A model generated the notes under the pieces. That model saw only the letters and a list, made by a program, of their open reading frames with translations. It searched no databases and was not told the DNA's origin. A stretch of 56,169 nt of DNA from JBOGED01 sp050743625. GTDB lineage: Bacteria; Actinomycetota; Nitriliruptoria; Euzebyales; Egibacteraceae. The DNA lies in the NCBI GenBank assembly GCA_050743625.1, contig JBOGED010000294.1, positions 1 to 56,169 on the forward strand, in the 5' to 3' direction. The position numbers were made by a program, and so were the translations under genes. Within the stretch, counting starts at the first letter, position 1. Each line of letters begins with the position of its first letter. Of the stretch, positions 41,414 to 50,110 are shown piece after piece.

Positions 41414-42966
41414 TCAGGTGATGCGTTGGCGCCTTCCCTCAGACAGTGCGCGGACGTACGCGAACAGCTTGAGCGCCGGGTCCTTGAAGTCGGTCAAATT
41501 CATATTCTTGTTGAACGAGCGGAGCTCAAAAATCGGCATATCGAGGCCGCTTGTTGGGTTTACGTCCATGCGCTCGCCGTGCACGCCGAACCCCTCGACC
41601 TTCTTGCCCGCTGGCAGGTTCGGGAACTCCGCTTTGGTGAGTAAGTCTCGTCCACTGGCCATGGCGTCGATCCAGTCCTTGAAGATGAGGTCCTTGTACC
41701 ACTCAGCCTCACCTGCTTGGGCCTCATCCCAGAGCTGGAATCCATACAACGGACCGCGGGGGTCGTCGAACAGCGGCCTACGCATGAGCGCGTTGTAGCC
41801 GCGGGCCGATGCCACGAGGTCGGCGAAATTGTCTGCCACGCTGTAGTAGCCATGGTCCTGGGCGGGGAGCCGGCTGAAGAGCGTGGCGAAGTTTGTTTTT
41901 GCCAACAGGTCGGCGATCGATTTGAGGAAAACCGCTCCAGCCTCCTGTCGCACGGACTCACGGTAGGAGTAGATGACGGTCAGCAGCCCAAGAAGCTCTC
42001 GTGAACCGGGAGCTTGCGGGTCGCCGCCTGATAGGCGCTGATCGCCTGCTTGGCGATGCCGACACCGTCGACAAGGCCGTTGGCGGCAGTATGCTCACCA
42101 GGGTCACCGGGTCTTGTCCGCACGATGCTCCGACCCGGCAAGCGCTTGCTCGCCCGTCCTTGGCTCTCGCGGCGCCAGGGCTTGCCGGACCAGCCCACCA
42201 GGCCTTTCACGAGCGTAGGAATGTCGGCTAGCGCTAAGCCCATCGTCATCTGCGGCGCGCCGTAAAACCCACGGTCGTAACATTTGGCGTGTCGAAGAAG
42301 ACGCCGGGCGTGATGGACCTCAACCGCCTAGTGGCGGAGGTCTCCAGCTTCAATCAGCCGACCACCTTTTCTCATTTTTAACGTTGCTTCCATTGCACAC
42401 ATGTCGTCGAGGGCATTGCTCAGCCGGTCCTGACCGTCGTCGTTCTCAGGGAACGCCTTCGTGACCACCTCGACGCTTGACTCGTCGCCCTTGTCGTCTG
42501 CCTCCACCGTGAAGTCGTCGGAGGAAAGGTACGGGAAACCCTTCACCAGACGTTTCGAGTTCTCCCGGTATCGTTCGTACCAGTCGCCTTCGCTTTCTCC
42601 TTTCTGTTTCTGTTGCTGAAGGGAGCGGACATCAACTCCCTCGTTGGCTTGGCGCACACGCAGGGAAGCGGTCTCGAACTCGAAGCCGATGGCGCGTGGG
42701 ACGGTGATCGGTGCTCTTCCGGCGATCAGCTCACCGACCGCCCGGTTCCCCGCCAGCCGCTGCAGTCCGAGGATCCGGTCCGAGGGTTGACCGGGTCGGG
42801 TCCCGCGCTCGACCTTGAGCCGGTGTCCCGCCGGAGCGCGCGGGTCGATCGTTCCTGGTCTACCCGCTTCGTCATCGGTCCCCCTCGCGAGCGCCAAGTC
42901 CTGGCACCGATTTCGGGGGGGAACAGCAACAACCGGTAGGGCGCAACCGGCCGTCCGGGAGGGCAA
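41414..42966 (-). pseudogene. effector-like gene of contractile-injection-system type, broken
   Basis: Three open pieces join into one protein. Piece one (42966-42328) carries LGLQRLAGNRAVGELIAG, the motif typical of cargo linked to extracellular contractile injection systems, then IGFEFETASLRV and FTVEADDKGDESSVEVVTKA, which resembles the GFEFE...D.S.EVVS pattern of amidoligase-like enzymes. After an in-frame TAG (42328-42330) the same frame continues (YGAPQMTMGLALADIPTLV) to 41980. A frameshift near 41990 then leads into LLGLLTVIYSYRESVRQEAG and ends with LDMPIFELRSFNKNMNLTDF at 41414. One nonsense and one frameshift mutation make it a pseudogene unless these are sequence errors. No injection-system genes are in the window. 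Confidence 0.6.
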
Positions 42967-42980
42967 GAAAGGCAGCCCTT

Positions 42981-43002
42981 CGGGGCAGCCATCGCTGCCC
43001 CG
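42981..43002 (-). terminator. hairpin downstream of the hemolysin III gene
   Basis: CGGGGCAGC pairs with GCTGCCCCG around a 4-nt loop, 65 bp past the stop of the hemolysin III gene. There is no clear T-run. A related GGGGCAG sequence occurs at about 40963. Confidence 0.5.
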
Positions 43003-43066
43003 AGACTCGCCGACTTGTGGTTGCGGAGCACGTCTGGAGTTGGCCCATCACGAACGAGGACGTGGG

Positions 43067-43744
43067 TCAGACGACGTAGCGCCAGATCGCCAGGTAGTGG
43101 GCGGTCGAGCCGGCGACCACGAAGAGGTGGAAGACCTCGTGGTAGCCGAACCACGCCGGGAAGGGGTTCGGGCGGCGATACCCGTACACCACGGCGCCGG
43201 CGGTGTACAGGATGCCGCCGAGGGCGATCAGCCCTGATCCCTCCCACGGTAGTGCGTTGATGACCTTGGTGAACGGGACGATCAAGAGCCACCCGACGGC
43301 GACGTAGCCCAGCGTGCCGAGCCACCGCGGCGGCTGGATGGGGGAGGCGGCGATGGTGGCGCCGACGAGCGCCACGGCCCAGGCGACGACGAGGCTCCAG
43401 ACGCGCCATGACCCCGACAGCGCGTGGAACGCGATCGGGGTGAACGTCCCCGCGATGAACAGCTGGATCATCGCCCCATCACAGCGCGACAGGATCACGC
43501 GGGCGCGTGAGCTCCAGCGGCGCGGGACGTGGTACAGCGCGCTGGTGCTATACAGCGCGACCATCGAGACCCCGAAGACAGCCACGGACACGCGAGCGGA
43601 GGCTCCGCTCACCGACTGCCACAACACCCAGACGCCGACGAGCGCCAGCGGCGTCATGAAGCCGTGAAGCCACCCTCGCATGATCGGGATCCCATCCGGG
43701 CGAGCCAACATGCGGGCACGGATAACGGGCACCGGCTCGGACAT
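43067..43744 (-). CDS. hemolysin III (PAQR/YqfA) family membrane protein
   Basis: The 225-residue protein has seven membrane helices and the family motifs: HGFMTPLALVGVWVLW, YSTSALYHVPRRW (Ser and His), FTPIAFHALSGSW and the C-terminal GYHEVFHLFVVAGSTAHYLA, whose His residues bind zinc in PAQR proteins. The ATG at 43744 follows an AGGTGG box; a longer frame to 44002 overlaps purN and is rejected. The family has unclear function in bacteria. A fragment of its 3' end is duplicated at 41335-41407. Confidence 0.9.
   Translation of the reverse strand: MSEPVPVIRARMLARPDGIPIMRGWLHGFMTPLALVGVWVLWQSVSGASARVSVAVFGVSMVALYSTSALYHVPRRWSSRARVILSRCDGAMIQLFIAGTFTPIAFHALSGSWRVWSLVVAWAVALVGATIAASPIQPPRWLGTLGYVAVGWLLIVPFTKVINALPWEGSGLIALGGILYTAGAVVYGYRRPNPFPAWFGYHEVFHLFVVAGSTAHYLAIWRYVV
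43087..43158. repeat. 73-bp direct repeat, right copy (within hemolysin III gene)
   Basis: This is the source copy of the duplication at 41335-41407. It encodes the conserved C-terminal His motifs of the hemolysin III protein and is one base shorter than the left copy. Confidence 0.85.
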
Positions 43745-43838
43745 TCCACCACCTCGGCCTGGTTCGATCGTCCCTTCAATGTGACCGGACCGGCGCCGTC
43801 TGTGCAAGCGTTTGCTGGGTGGGGGATGATCTCGCTCG

Positions 43839-44438
43839 ATGATGTCTGGAGGCAAGCGCATCGCGGTTCTCGTGTCGGGATCGGGCACGAATCTCGATGC
43901 CTTGCTTCGCGCGGGCGACCTGGGCGGGGACATCGTGCTCGTAGGCGCTGACCGGGCCGAGGCGTATGGGCTGGTGCGCGCCAGGGAAGCGGGCGTCGAC
44001 ACGCTGGTCGTGCCATTCCGGGCCTACCAGGCGCGGGACGAGTGGGATGCTGCGCTGTTCAATCGGGTCGCCGAGTACGAGCCGGACCTGGTGGTGCTCG
44101 CCGGGTTCATGCGGATCCTGTCGGGGCGGTGGACGTCACGCTGGCCGATGCTGAACACGCACCCGGCGCTCCTGCCGTCCTTTCCAGGCGCGCGCGCGGT
44201 GAGGGATGCGCTCGCGTACGGAGTAAAGGTGACGGGCGCGACCGTCAACTTCGTGATCGAGGAGGTCGACGCCGGCCCGATCGTGCTGCAGGAGGCGGTC
44301 GGAGTCGAGCCGGGCGACACCGTGGATACGCTCCACGCGCGCATCAAGGTCGTCGAGCATGGGTTGCTCCGCCAGGCCGTGACACTGTTCTGCCATGACC
44401 GACTTGCGGTCAACGGACGTCAGGTGAGGATCACGTGA
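43839..44438 (+). CDS. purN: phosphoribosylglycinamide formyltransferase
   Basis: PurN formylates glycinamide ribonucleotide with 10-formyl-THF in purine synthesis. The 199-residue product has RIAVLVSGSGTNLDALL, LVVLAGFMRILSGRW, the catalytic Asn-x-His in MLNTHPALLPSFPGA and the Asp in IEEVDAGPIVLQ. It starts with two consecutive ATG codons and overlaps purH by 4 bp (GTGA). The divergent hemolysin III gene shares its 94-bp upstream region. Confidence 0.96.
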   Translation: MMSGGKRIAVLVSGSGTNLDALLRAGDLGGDIVLVGADRAEAYGLVRAREAGVDTLVVPFRAYQARDEWDAALFNRVAEYEPDLVVLAGFMRILSGRWTSRWPMLNTHPALLPSFPGARAVRDALAYGVKVTGATVNFVIEEVDAGPIVLQEAVGVEPGDTVDTLHARIKVVEHGLLRQAVTLFCHDRLAVNGRQVRIT

Positions 44439-45976
44439 ACGGGATCGCGATCGTGCGCAGGGCGCTGCTCAGCGTCTACGACAAGACCGGCCTCGCCGAC
44501 CTCGCGCGAGGGCTCCACGCCGCGAGGGTCGATCTGGTCTCGACGGGATCGACGGCCGCGGCGATCCGGGAGGCGGGTGTTCCCGTCACCGAGGTGAGCG
44601 AGGTCACCGGCTTCCCCGAGATCATGGACGGCCGCGTGAAGACGCTGCATCCCGCCATCCACGCCGGCCTGCTCGCGGACCGGTCGAAGCCGTCGCACCG
44701 GGAAGCGCTGGTCGAGCACGGGATCGCCGGGATCGACCTGCTCGTGTCGAACCTCTACCCGTTCCGCGAGACCATCGCCGACCCGGAGGTCGACCCTGGC
44801 GATGCGATCGAGATGATCGACATTGGTGGCCCCGCGATGACCAGAGCCGCCGCGAAGAACCACGCACATGTCACCGTCCTCGTCGACCCCGCGGACTACC
44901 ACCCCTTCCTGGACGAGTTGCGCGGGCTTGGTGGGGTCGGCGAGGCGACCCGCGTGCGCCTGGCCGCGAAGGCCTTCGCCCGCACCGCCGCCTACGATGC
45001 GGACGTCGCGGCGTGGCTCGCGCGGGAGGAGGCGTTCCCGGAGCGGTTCGGGCCCGTCTACGCGAAGGCGCAGGACCTGCGGTACGGGGAGAACCCGCAC
45101 CAGGCCGCCGCCTACTACGTCGAGCGCGGGAGCGGATGGGGGCTTGGATCCGCCCGCCAGCTCGGCGGTAAGGCGCTGTCGTACAACAACCTTCTCGACA
45201 CCGACGCGGCCTGGGCCGCCGCCCGTGACTTCAGCGAGCCGTGCGTCGCGATCATCAAGCACATGAACCCTGCCGGGCTCGCCCTGGGCTCGTCGCTCGC
45301 GGAGGCATACCCTCGCGCCCTGGCGGGCGACCCCATCAGCGCCTTCGGTGGCATCGTGGCGGCGAACCGGCCGATCGACGAGGCCACCGCGAGCCAGGTC
45401 GTCCAGGTATTCACCGAGGTCGTCGTCGCGCCGGGCTTCGACGAGGCGGCGCTCGCGGTACTGCGCGCCAAGAAGAACCTGCGCGTCCTCGAGATCGCGC
45501 GGCCGGACGCGCCAGGACGTCGGCTCGCCGTACGGACCGTGAGCGGCGGCCTGCTCGTGCAAGACACCGACACGGCGCCCGAGGACCCCACCGCCTGGAC
45601 GGTGCCGACCAAGGCGCAACCGAGCGACGACCTGCTCGCCGAGCTCGCGTTCGCATGGCAGGTCTGCAAGCACGTGAAGTCGAACGCCATCGTGCTGACC
45701 CGTGACCGCGCGCTCGTCGGCATGGGCGCCGGCCAACCCTCCCGCGTGGACAGCGTCCGGATCGCGATCGAGCGGTCACAGGGCCGTGCCTCCGGCGCGG
45801 TGCTCGCGAGCGACGCGTTCTTCCCGTTCCGCGACGGCCCTGACCTCGCGCTGGACGCCGGCGTCGCCGCGATCATCCAGCCGGGCGGCAGCGTCCGCGA
45901 CGCCGAGACCGTCGCCGCCTGCGACGAGCGCAGCGTCCCGATGGTCCTCACCGCCCGCCGCCACTTCCGCCACTGA
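44435..45976 (+). CDS. purH: bifunctional AICAR transformylase/IMP cyclohydrolase
   Basis: PurH performs the last two steps to IMP. The 513-residue enzyme has the IMP cyclohydrolase domain (RALLSVYDKTGLADLARGLH, TGFPEIMDGRVKTLHPAIHAG) and the AICAR transformylase domain (LRYGENPHQAAAYY, CVAIIKHMNPAGLALG, SDAFFPFRDGPDLALDAGVA). The GTG start is coupled to purN. With folD further right, which supplies 10-formyl-THF, this forms a purine/one-carbon group. Confidence 0.97.
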   Translation: MNGIAIVRRALLSVYDKTGLADLARGLHAARVDLVSTGSTAAAIREAGVPVTEVSEVTGFPEIMDGRVKTLHPAIHAGLLADRSKPSHREALVEHGIAGIDLLVSNLYPFRETIADPEVDPGDAIEMIDIGGPAMTRAAAKNHAHVTVLVDPADYHPFLDELRGLGGVGEATRVRLAAKAFARTAAYDADVAAWLAREEAFPERFGPVYAKAQDLRYGENPHQAAAYYVERGSGWGLGSARQLGGKALSYNNLLDTDAAWAAARDFSEPCVAIIKHMNPAGLALGSSLAEAYPRALAGDPISAFGGIVAANRPIDEATASQVVQVFTEVVVAPGFDEAALAVLRAKKNLRVLEIARPDAPGRRLAVRTVSGGLLVQDTDTAPEDPTAWTVPTKAQPSDDLLAELAFAWQVCKHVKSNAIVLTRDRALVGMGAGQPSRVDSVRIAIERSQGRASGAVLASDAFFPFRDGPDLALDAGVAAIIQPGGSVRDAETVAACDERSVPMVLTARRHFRH

Positions 45977-47022
45977 TTGCTCTCCCCGGCGAACGGAAGG
46001 GTTCGCCCGAACAGGTCCAGCGTCTCGTCGGCCCAGCGCAAGGTGCGCAGGCCAGCCGTCAGCGTGCGTGGCGGGGCGGTGACGAGCGTGTCGCGCCTCA
46101 GTAGCCGTGGGAAGTCGACGGTGAGGGGATCGGGGCGCGGCGTGGAGCCGTCGGCATGGAAGAACGGCACGCCTGCACGGCGCATCACGTTCATCACCTC
46201 TTGAGCGAGCACGCCGTAGCCGATGGTCGTGGGATGCACGCCGTCGAGCGAGAACAGCCCCCCGCTCGCCCTCCCCCCGTCCGCGCCGACGGTCAGGAAG
46301 CGTGAGTCCGGGAGCGGCCGCAGGACCTGCAGCGCGGGCGGCAGCGCGTACGGCTGCCACCAGGACGGGCGCGCGAGCGGGTCGTCGATGTAGCGGCGGG
46401 AGGCGAGCCGGTCGAGGATGCCGGCGACGTCGAGCAGGTACCAGTCCCGCTGGTCCTGCCGCGCCGTGCGGACGGCAGCGGTGATCGCCGTGTTGTACTG
46501 GTCGATCGCGCTGTCGATCGCCAGCGCCTGGGCGGCCGTCAGGTGCCGGTCCCTGCGGGGGTCGAAGTCACGGTCGGCGATCCATGGCCTGGTGTAGAAG
46601 GGGAAGTACGGCGACCCGGGCTCGACCTTGTCCGCGACGCCTCGCGTGACCGGCGGGATGGTCACGTGGGGGACCGTCCCCCAGATCACGTGGCGGGCGC
46701 GCGGATCTGTCGCACCTCGGCGACGACTTGGTCGAGCTCCGCCTGGAAATGGCTGGGGCGCCAGATCGTGTACGTGCCCTTGCGGTCGAGGTCGTCGAAA
46801 CCCGCGCCGCTCCACCTGACCTGGACTCGTCACGGTGCCGAGCACGTTGTTCGACCCCAGCATCACGACCAACGTCTCGGTGCCGGGCACGTCCCCGCCC
46901 TCGTCACCCAGCTGTTTCGCCGCGTCGAACACCGTGAGCTCGCGGGCGGTGGCCGGGATCGACGGCAGCACGCGCATCGCCGCGCGCAGGTCGCGCAGCA
47001 GCGCGGGAATCCCGCCGCTCAT
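45977..47022 (-). pseudogene. SGNH hydrolase-like gene, truncated and frameshifted
   Basis: The minus strand carries parts of an SGNH/GDSL-type hydrolase: TLVVMLGSNNVLG with the block III Asn, and DGVHPTTIGYGVLAQEVMNV with the Asp-His pair. Between them, at about 46690-46830, the reading jumps to another frame (WSGAGFDDLDRKGTYTIWRP, then SHFQAELDQVVAEVRQIRA) and back, so there are two compensating shifts. The N-terminal part with the GDSL Ser is missing, and no stop occurs before the frame runs antisense into purH. I read it as decayed; sequence errors could explain the two shifts but not the missing ends. Confidence 0.65.
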
Positions 47023-47126
47023 ATCGCCTCCCAGTGGTCGCTCCCCTCCCGCGGCTCCACTGTGCCGCCCGCCGCCGGCGGGCGGCAATCGGCCGCTCAA
47101 GGCGGCGGACCCGGCACACTGATGCC

Positions 47127-48356
47127 GTGGGTGATGTCGCGAAGAGGCCAGCCGATGGGCGGATCGCCGGGAACCGCTGGTGGGGACCGGGCGTGCTCGG
47201 TATCGGGAGCGCGAGCTTCTTGGCCGACGTCGGTCATGAGATCCCGACCTCGCTGTTGCCGGCGTTGCTCGCCCAGACCTTTGGCGCGCCCGCGGCCGCC
47301 CTGGGTCTTATCGAGGGGCTGGCGGACGGCCTCGCGGGCATCGCGCGCGTGGGTGGGGGTGCGCTGGCCGACGACCCCGCGCGCCGCCGCGCCACGGCGG
47401 TCGGCGGCTATGCCGCCACGGCGGTCCTCTCGGGGGCCATCGGCGCCGCAACGCATCTGTGGCAGGTGGGGGTGCTGCGTGCGGCTGCCTGGACCGCTCG
47501 CGGTCTTCGTGTGCCCGCCCGTAACGCGCTGCTGGCCGACCTGGTCCCGGCAGAGGTCTACGGGCGCGCGTACGGGTTCGAGCGCGCCATGGACAACCTC
47601 GGCGCGATCGCTGGCCCGCTGGTCGCGATTCCCCTGGTCGCTTGGGTAGGCACTCGCGCCGCGATCGGGCTGTCGGTCATCCCTGGCCTCCTCGCCGCCT
47701 CCGCGATCATCTTCGCGATCCGCCGTACGCCCGTGACGAGCGCGAGGCCACGCGAGCCGTTGCGGATACGTGTCCGCCCGGTCCTGGCAAGCGCTTTGCG
47801 CCCGTTGATGCTCAGCATCGGAGCGTTCGAGCTGGGCAACATCGCCGCGACCTTGCTCGTGCTCCGTGCGACCGAGCTGCTTACTCCTGTCCACGGCCCA
47901 GCCCGCGGAGCGCAGCTCGCGCTCGGGCTCTACGTGGCCTATAACATCGCCGCCGCCGCGATCAGCATCCCCGCCGGCCGGCTGTCCGATCGGCTCGGGC
48001 CCACGAAGATCCTCGCTTTCGGGACGGGCTCGTTCGCCATGGCCTATGCGGCGTTCGCGACGTCAGGTCCTAGGATCCTGGCCCTGGCCGGCGCGTTCGT
48101 CGCCGCGGGCGTAGGGATCGGCTGTGTCGAGACGGCCGAGCATTCCGCCGTCGCCGTACACGCGCCGGCCGAGCTGCGGGGCTCCGCCTTTGGCCTGCTG
48201 GCCGGCGCGCAAAGCTTCGGCAACCTGGCCGCCAGTGGCGTCGCCGGGCTGCTGTGGACGACCGTGTCGCCTACCCTCGCGTTCGCCTACACCACCGCCT
48301 GGATGCTCATCGCCCTCAGTGGCCTTCTGCGTGCCCTCGCGATAAGGCGGAGATGA
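47127..48356 (+). CDS. major facilitator superfamily (MFS) transporter
   Basis: The 409-residue protein has about 12 membrane helices, with SFLADVGHEIPTSLLPALLA in helix 1, RGLRVPARNALLADLVP in the second loop region and the repeat AGRLSDRLGPTKILAFG in the central MFS A-motif position. It resembles MFS members annotated as drug or metabolite exporters; the substrate is unknown. I start it at the GTG at 47127. CACACT lies 6 nt before it, which suggests a leaderless transcript, while the ATG at 47034 would add an Arg-rich stretch unlike any MFS N-terminus. Confidence 0.85.
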   Translation: MGDVAKRPADGRIAGNRWWGPGVLGIGSASFLADVGHEIPTSLLPALLAQTFGAPAAALGLIEGLADGLAGIARVGGGALADDPARRRATAVGGYAATAVLSGAIGAATHLWQVGVLRAAAWTARGLRVPARNALLADLVPAEVYGRAYGFERAMDNLGAIAGPLVAIPLVAWVGTRAAIGLSVIPGLLAASAIIFAIRRTPVTSARPREPLRIRVRPVLASALRPLMLSIGAFELGNIAATLLVLRATELLTPVHGPARGAQLALGLYVAYNIAAAAISIPAGRLSDRLGPTKILAFGTGSFAMAYAAFATSGPRILALAGAFVAAGVGIGCVETAEHSAVAVHAPAELRGSAFGLLAGAQSFGNLAASGVAGLLWTTVSPTLAFAYTTAWMLIALSGLLRALAIRRR

Positions 48357-48645
48357 GTTGCGCCGCGACTGGCTCGGCGCCCTCCGGCGCGACGACGACC
48401 AGGACCACGGCGCCGCCCTCGTCTCGGATAGTGAGGTCAAGGAAGGCGCAGCACGCCGCCTCGGCCTCGACGATCGCGGTCAGCTGCTCCCGGACGCCGG
48501 GCTTGGCCGTGAACCGGAGGGTGGCGTGGCGCTCACCATGCTCGACGTCTTCCAAGGCTGTCCGGCCCAGCGCGCTCATCACCGCGAGGCGGTCGACCAT
48601 GTCGGCTGGCCCGAGGGCGCAGGCCAACGGTTCGGATGTGCTCAT
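48316..48645 (-). CDS. small conserved protein with a CC motif (109 aa)
   Basis: The protein has LACALGPADMVDRLAVMSALG and EAEAACCAFLDLTIRDEGGA, a pattern seen in small actinobacterial proteins often found near metal- or arsenic-resistance genes, where paired Cys may bind a metal. The ATG at 48645 has GGAGGAG 3-4 nt upstream. The 3' end overlaps the end of the MFS gene by 41 bp on the opposite strand. The role is unknown. Confidence 0.75.
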   Translation of the reverse strand: MSTSEPLACALGPADMVDRLAVMSALGRTALEDVEHGERHATLRFTAKPGVREQLTAIVEAEAACCAFLDLTIRDEGGAVVLVVVAPEGAEPVAAQLISALSRGHAEGH

Positions 48646-48696
48646 GGGCTCCTCCTCGGTTTCCGTGCCAGTCTGCTACTGGGGGTTAGGTGGGGT

Positions 48697-49032
48697 ATGA
48701 CGGTGTTACGGTCCATGGGACTGTTCCTTGTCGCCGCGCTCGCCGAGATCGGCGGTGCCTGGCTGGTGTGGCAGGCCGTCCGGGAGCGCCGCGGCTGGGT
48801 AGTGGCCGTCGCGGGACTCCTCGCGCTGGGCGCGTACGGGTTCGTCGCGACGTTGCAGCCTCAGGCCCACTTCGGGCGCACCCTCGCGGCCTATGGCGGC
48901 GTCTTCGTTGCCGGGTCCCTCGCCTGGGGGGTGGCGGTGGACGGCTTTCGACCCGACCGGTTCGACCTGCTCGGCGCGGCCCTCTGCCTGGCCGGCGTCG
49001 CGGTCATCGCGTACGCGCCGCGCGGCGGCTGA
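48697..49032 (+). CDS. YnfA family (UPF0060) small membrane protein
   Basis: The 111-residue protein has four membrane helices and the YnfA signature: LFLVAALAEIGGAWLVWQAV, GFVATLQPQAHFGRTLAAYG, GVFVAGSLAWGVAVDGFRPD, and DLLGAALCLAGVAVIAYAPR. Related proteins are small-multidrug-resistance-like exporters. The ATG at 48697 follows AGGTGGGG. The whole gene lies antisense to the read-through tail of the EamA gene. Confidence 0.9.
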   Translation: MTVLRSMGLFLVAALAEIGGAWLVWQAVRERRGWVVAVAGLLALGAYGFVATLQPQAHFGRTLAAYGGVFVAGSLAWGVAVDGFRPDRFDLLGAALCLAGVAVIAYAPRGG

Positions 49033-49947
49033 GCCGGTCGCGGCCATCAGGACGCCGGCGATCACCGCCGCGACGCCGGCGAGTTGGACCGGTGACGGGC
49101 TCTCCGACAGCAACGCGGCTCCGAGCGCGACGGCGCCAACCGGTTGCAAGAGCAGCAGCACGGACGTGAGCACGGCGGGGAGCCTGGGCAGCGACACCGA
49201 GATGAGCAGCCATGCGAGTACCTGGCAGGTGACCGCCAAGAGGGCGAGCCAGCCCTGGGCCGGCCATCCAGGGACGGGGTCGACGCCGTCGAGGAGCACG
49301 CCCGCGAAGGCTCCGGCGACGGCCGCCACCGCGGTCGCGTCGAGGAGCGGGCCGGCGGGGCGGCGCAGGTCCGCATTTCCCCTGCGGAGCAGCAGGAGGA
49401 AGCCGGCGTACGCGAGACCACTGATGGTCCCGTAGAGGACGCCCAGGCCAGGGTTCTCCCCGTATGCCCCCGCACCGATCACGCCCGAGATCAGCACGAC
49501 CCCGCCAAGCACCAGCGGCACGGACACGAGCATCCGGCGATCCGGCCGCTCGCCGAGGAGTAGCCACGCGACCATGCCCACGAACAGCACCTGCGTGTTC
49601 GCGAGCACGGTCGCCAGGCCCGCGCCGACCGCCGCGATCGAGTGGTGCCAGAACGTGAGGTCGGCGGCGAACAGGACCCCCGCCGCCAGCGACGCTCGCC
49701 TGGAGGCGGCCGGCCGTGGTCCGTACCGGCGCCGCTCACGCGCGGCGAGGAGCCAGAGCAACGGCAACGCATACAGGCACCGGAAGACCGTGGCGGTCGA
49801 CGGCGAGACTCCGGCAAGCCGGACAAAGATCGCAGAAAAGGCGATCAGCAGCGCGCCCGCGCTTGCGGGCAGGAGCGAGCGCCAACGTGAGGGCAAGAGA
49901 GCTCCTTGGGGATCCTCGGTTAGCCCCAATGTCACCAACTGCTTCAC
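48706..49947 (-). CDS. EamA (DMT superfamily) transporter with an unusual read-through tail
   Basis: Residues 20-305 form the two EamA repeats with ten membrane helices (LLPASAGALLIAFSAIFVRL, GLATVLANTQVLFVGMVAWL, VLTSVLLLLQPVGAVALGAA). EamA proteins export metabolites. After ATGSAAARRV at about residue 308 the frame has no stop for another 105 codons and runs antisense through the entire ynfA gene with hydrophilic, family-unlike residues. The natural end was probably near 49025 and has been lost. The start at 49947 (MKQLVTLGLTEDPQ) has only a moderate ribosome binding site (GAGG further upstream is not evident). Confidence 0.8.
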   Translation of the reverse strand: MKQLVTLGLTEDPQGALLPSRWRSLLPASAGALLIAFSAIFVRLAGVSPSTATVFRCLYALPLLWLLAARERRRYGPRPAASRRASLAAGVLFAADLTFWHHSIAAVGAGLATVLANTQVLFVGMVAWLLLGERPDRRMLVSVPLVLGGVVLISGVIGAGAYGENPGLGVLYGTISGLAYAGFLLLLRRGNADLRRPAGPLLDATAVAAVAGAFAGVLLDGVDPVPGWPAQGWLALLAVTCQVLAWLLISVSLPRLPAVLTSVLLLLQPVGAVALGAALLSESPSPVQLAGVAAVIAGVLMAATGSAAARRVRDDRDAGQAEGRAEQVEPVGSKAVHRHPPGEGPGNEDAAIGREGAPEVGLRLQRRDEPVRAQREESRDGHYPAAALPDGLPHQPGTADLGERGDKEQSHGP

Positions 49948-49961
49948 GGGTTAGCCCCTGT

Positions 49962-50055
49962 TTGGCGCGTGTACGCGCAAAAGCCACAGGCAAGAGGCTT
50001 GCGGGATGCCCACAGGCCCGTATGGGTCGTTGCTTTTGCGCGCCAGCGCGCAAGA
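49962..50055 (+). promoter_or_regulatory. long imperfect inverted repeat in the folD leader
   Basis: GCGCAAAAGC (49975-49984) pairs with GCTTTTGCGC (50032-50041), and pairing continues imperfectly outward through GCGCGT and CGCGC stretches. It lies in the 163-bp region shared by the divergent EamA and folD genes. I checked by eye for ZTP (pfl) and THF riboswitch core sequences, which would fit folD, and did not find them. Confidence 0.35.
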
Positions 50056-50110
50056 GCCGGCAAGCGCACGATAGCGTCTGGAGTCCACCGGTGCGAAGGG
50101 AGCCACGGAC

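Noticed and set aside
45115..47100. A 661-aa minus-strand protein opposite purH
   Set aside because: Its second half is the antisense of purH. Only the first part matches SGNH hydrolases, and that part is itself truncated and shifted, so it is listed as a pseudogene.
49962..50055. A ZTP or THF riboswitch in front of folD
   Set aside because: The pathway would fit, but the conserved core sequences of these classes were not found by eye; only a long inverted repeat is supported.
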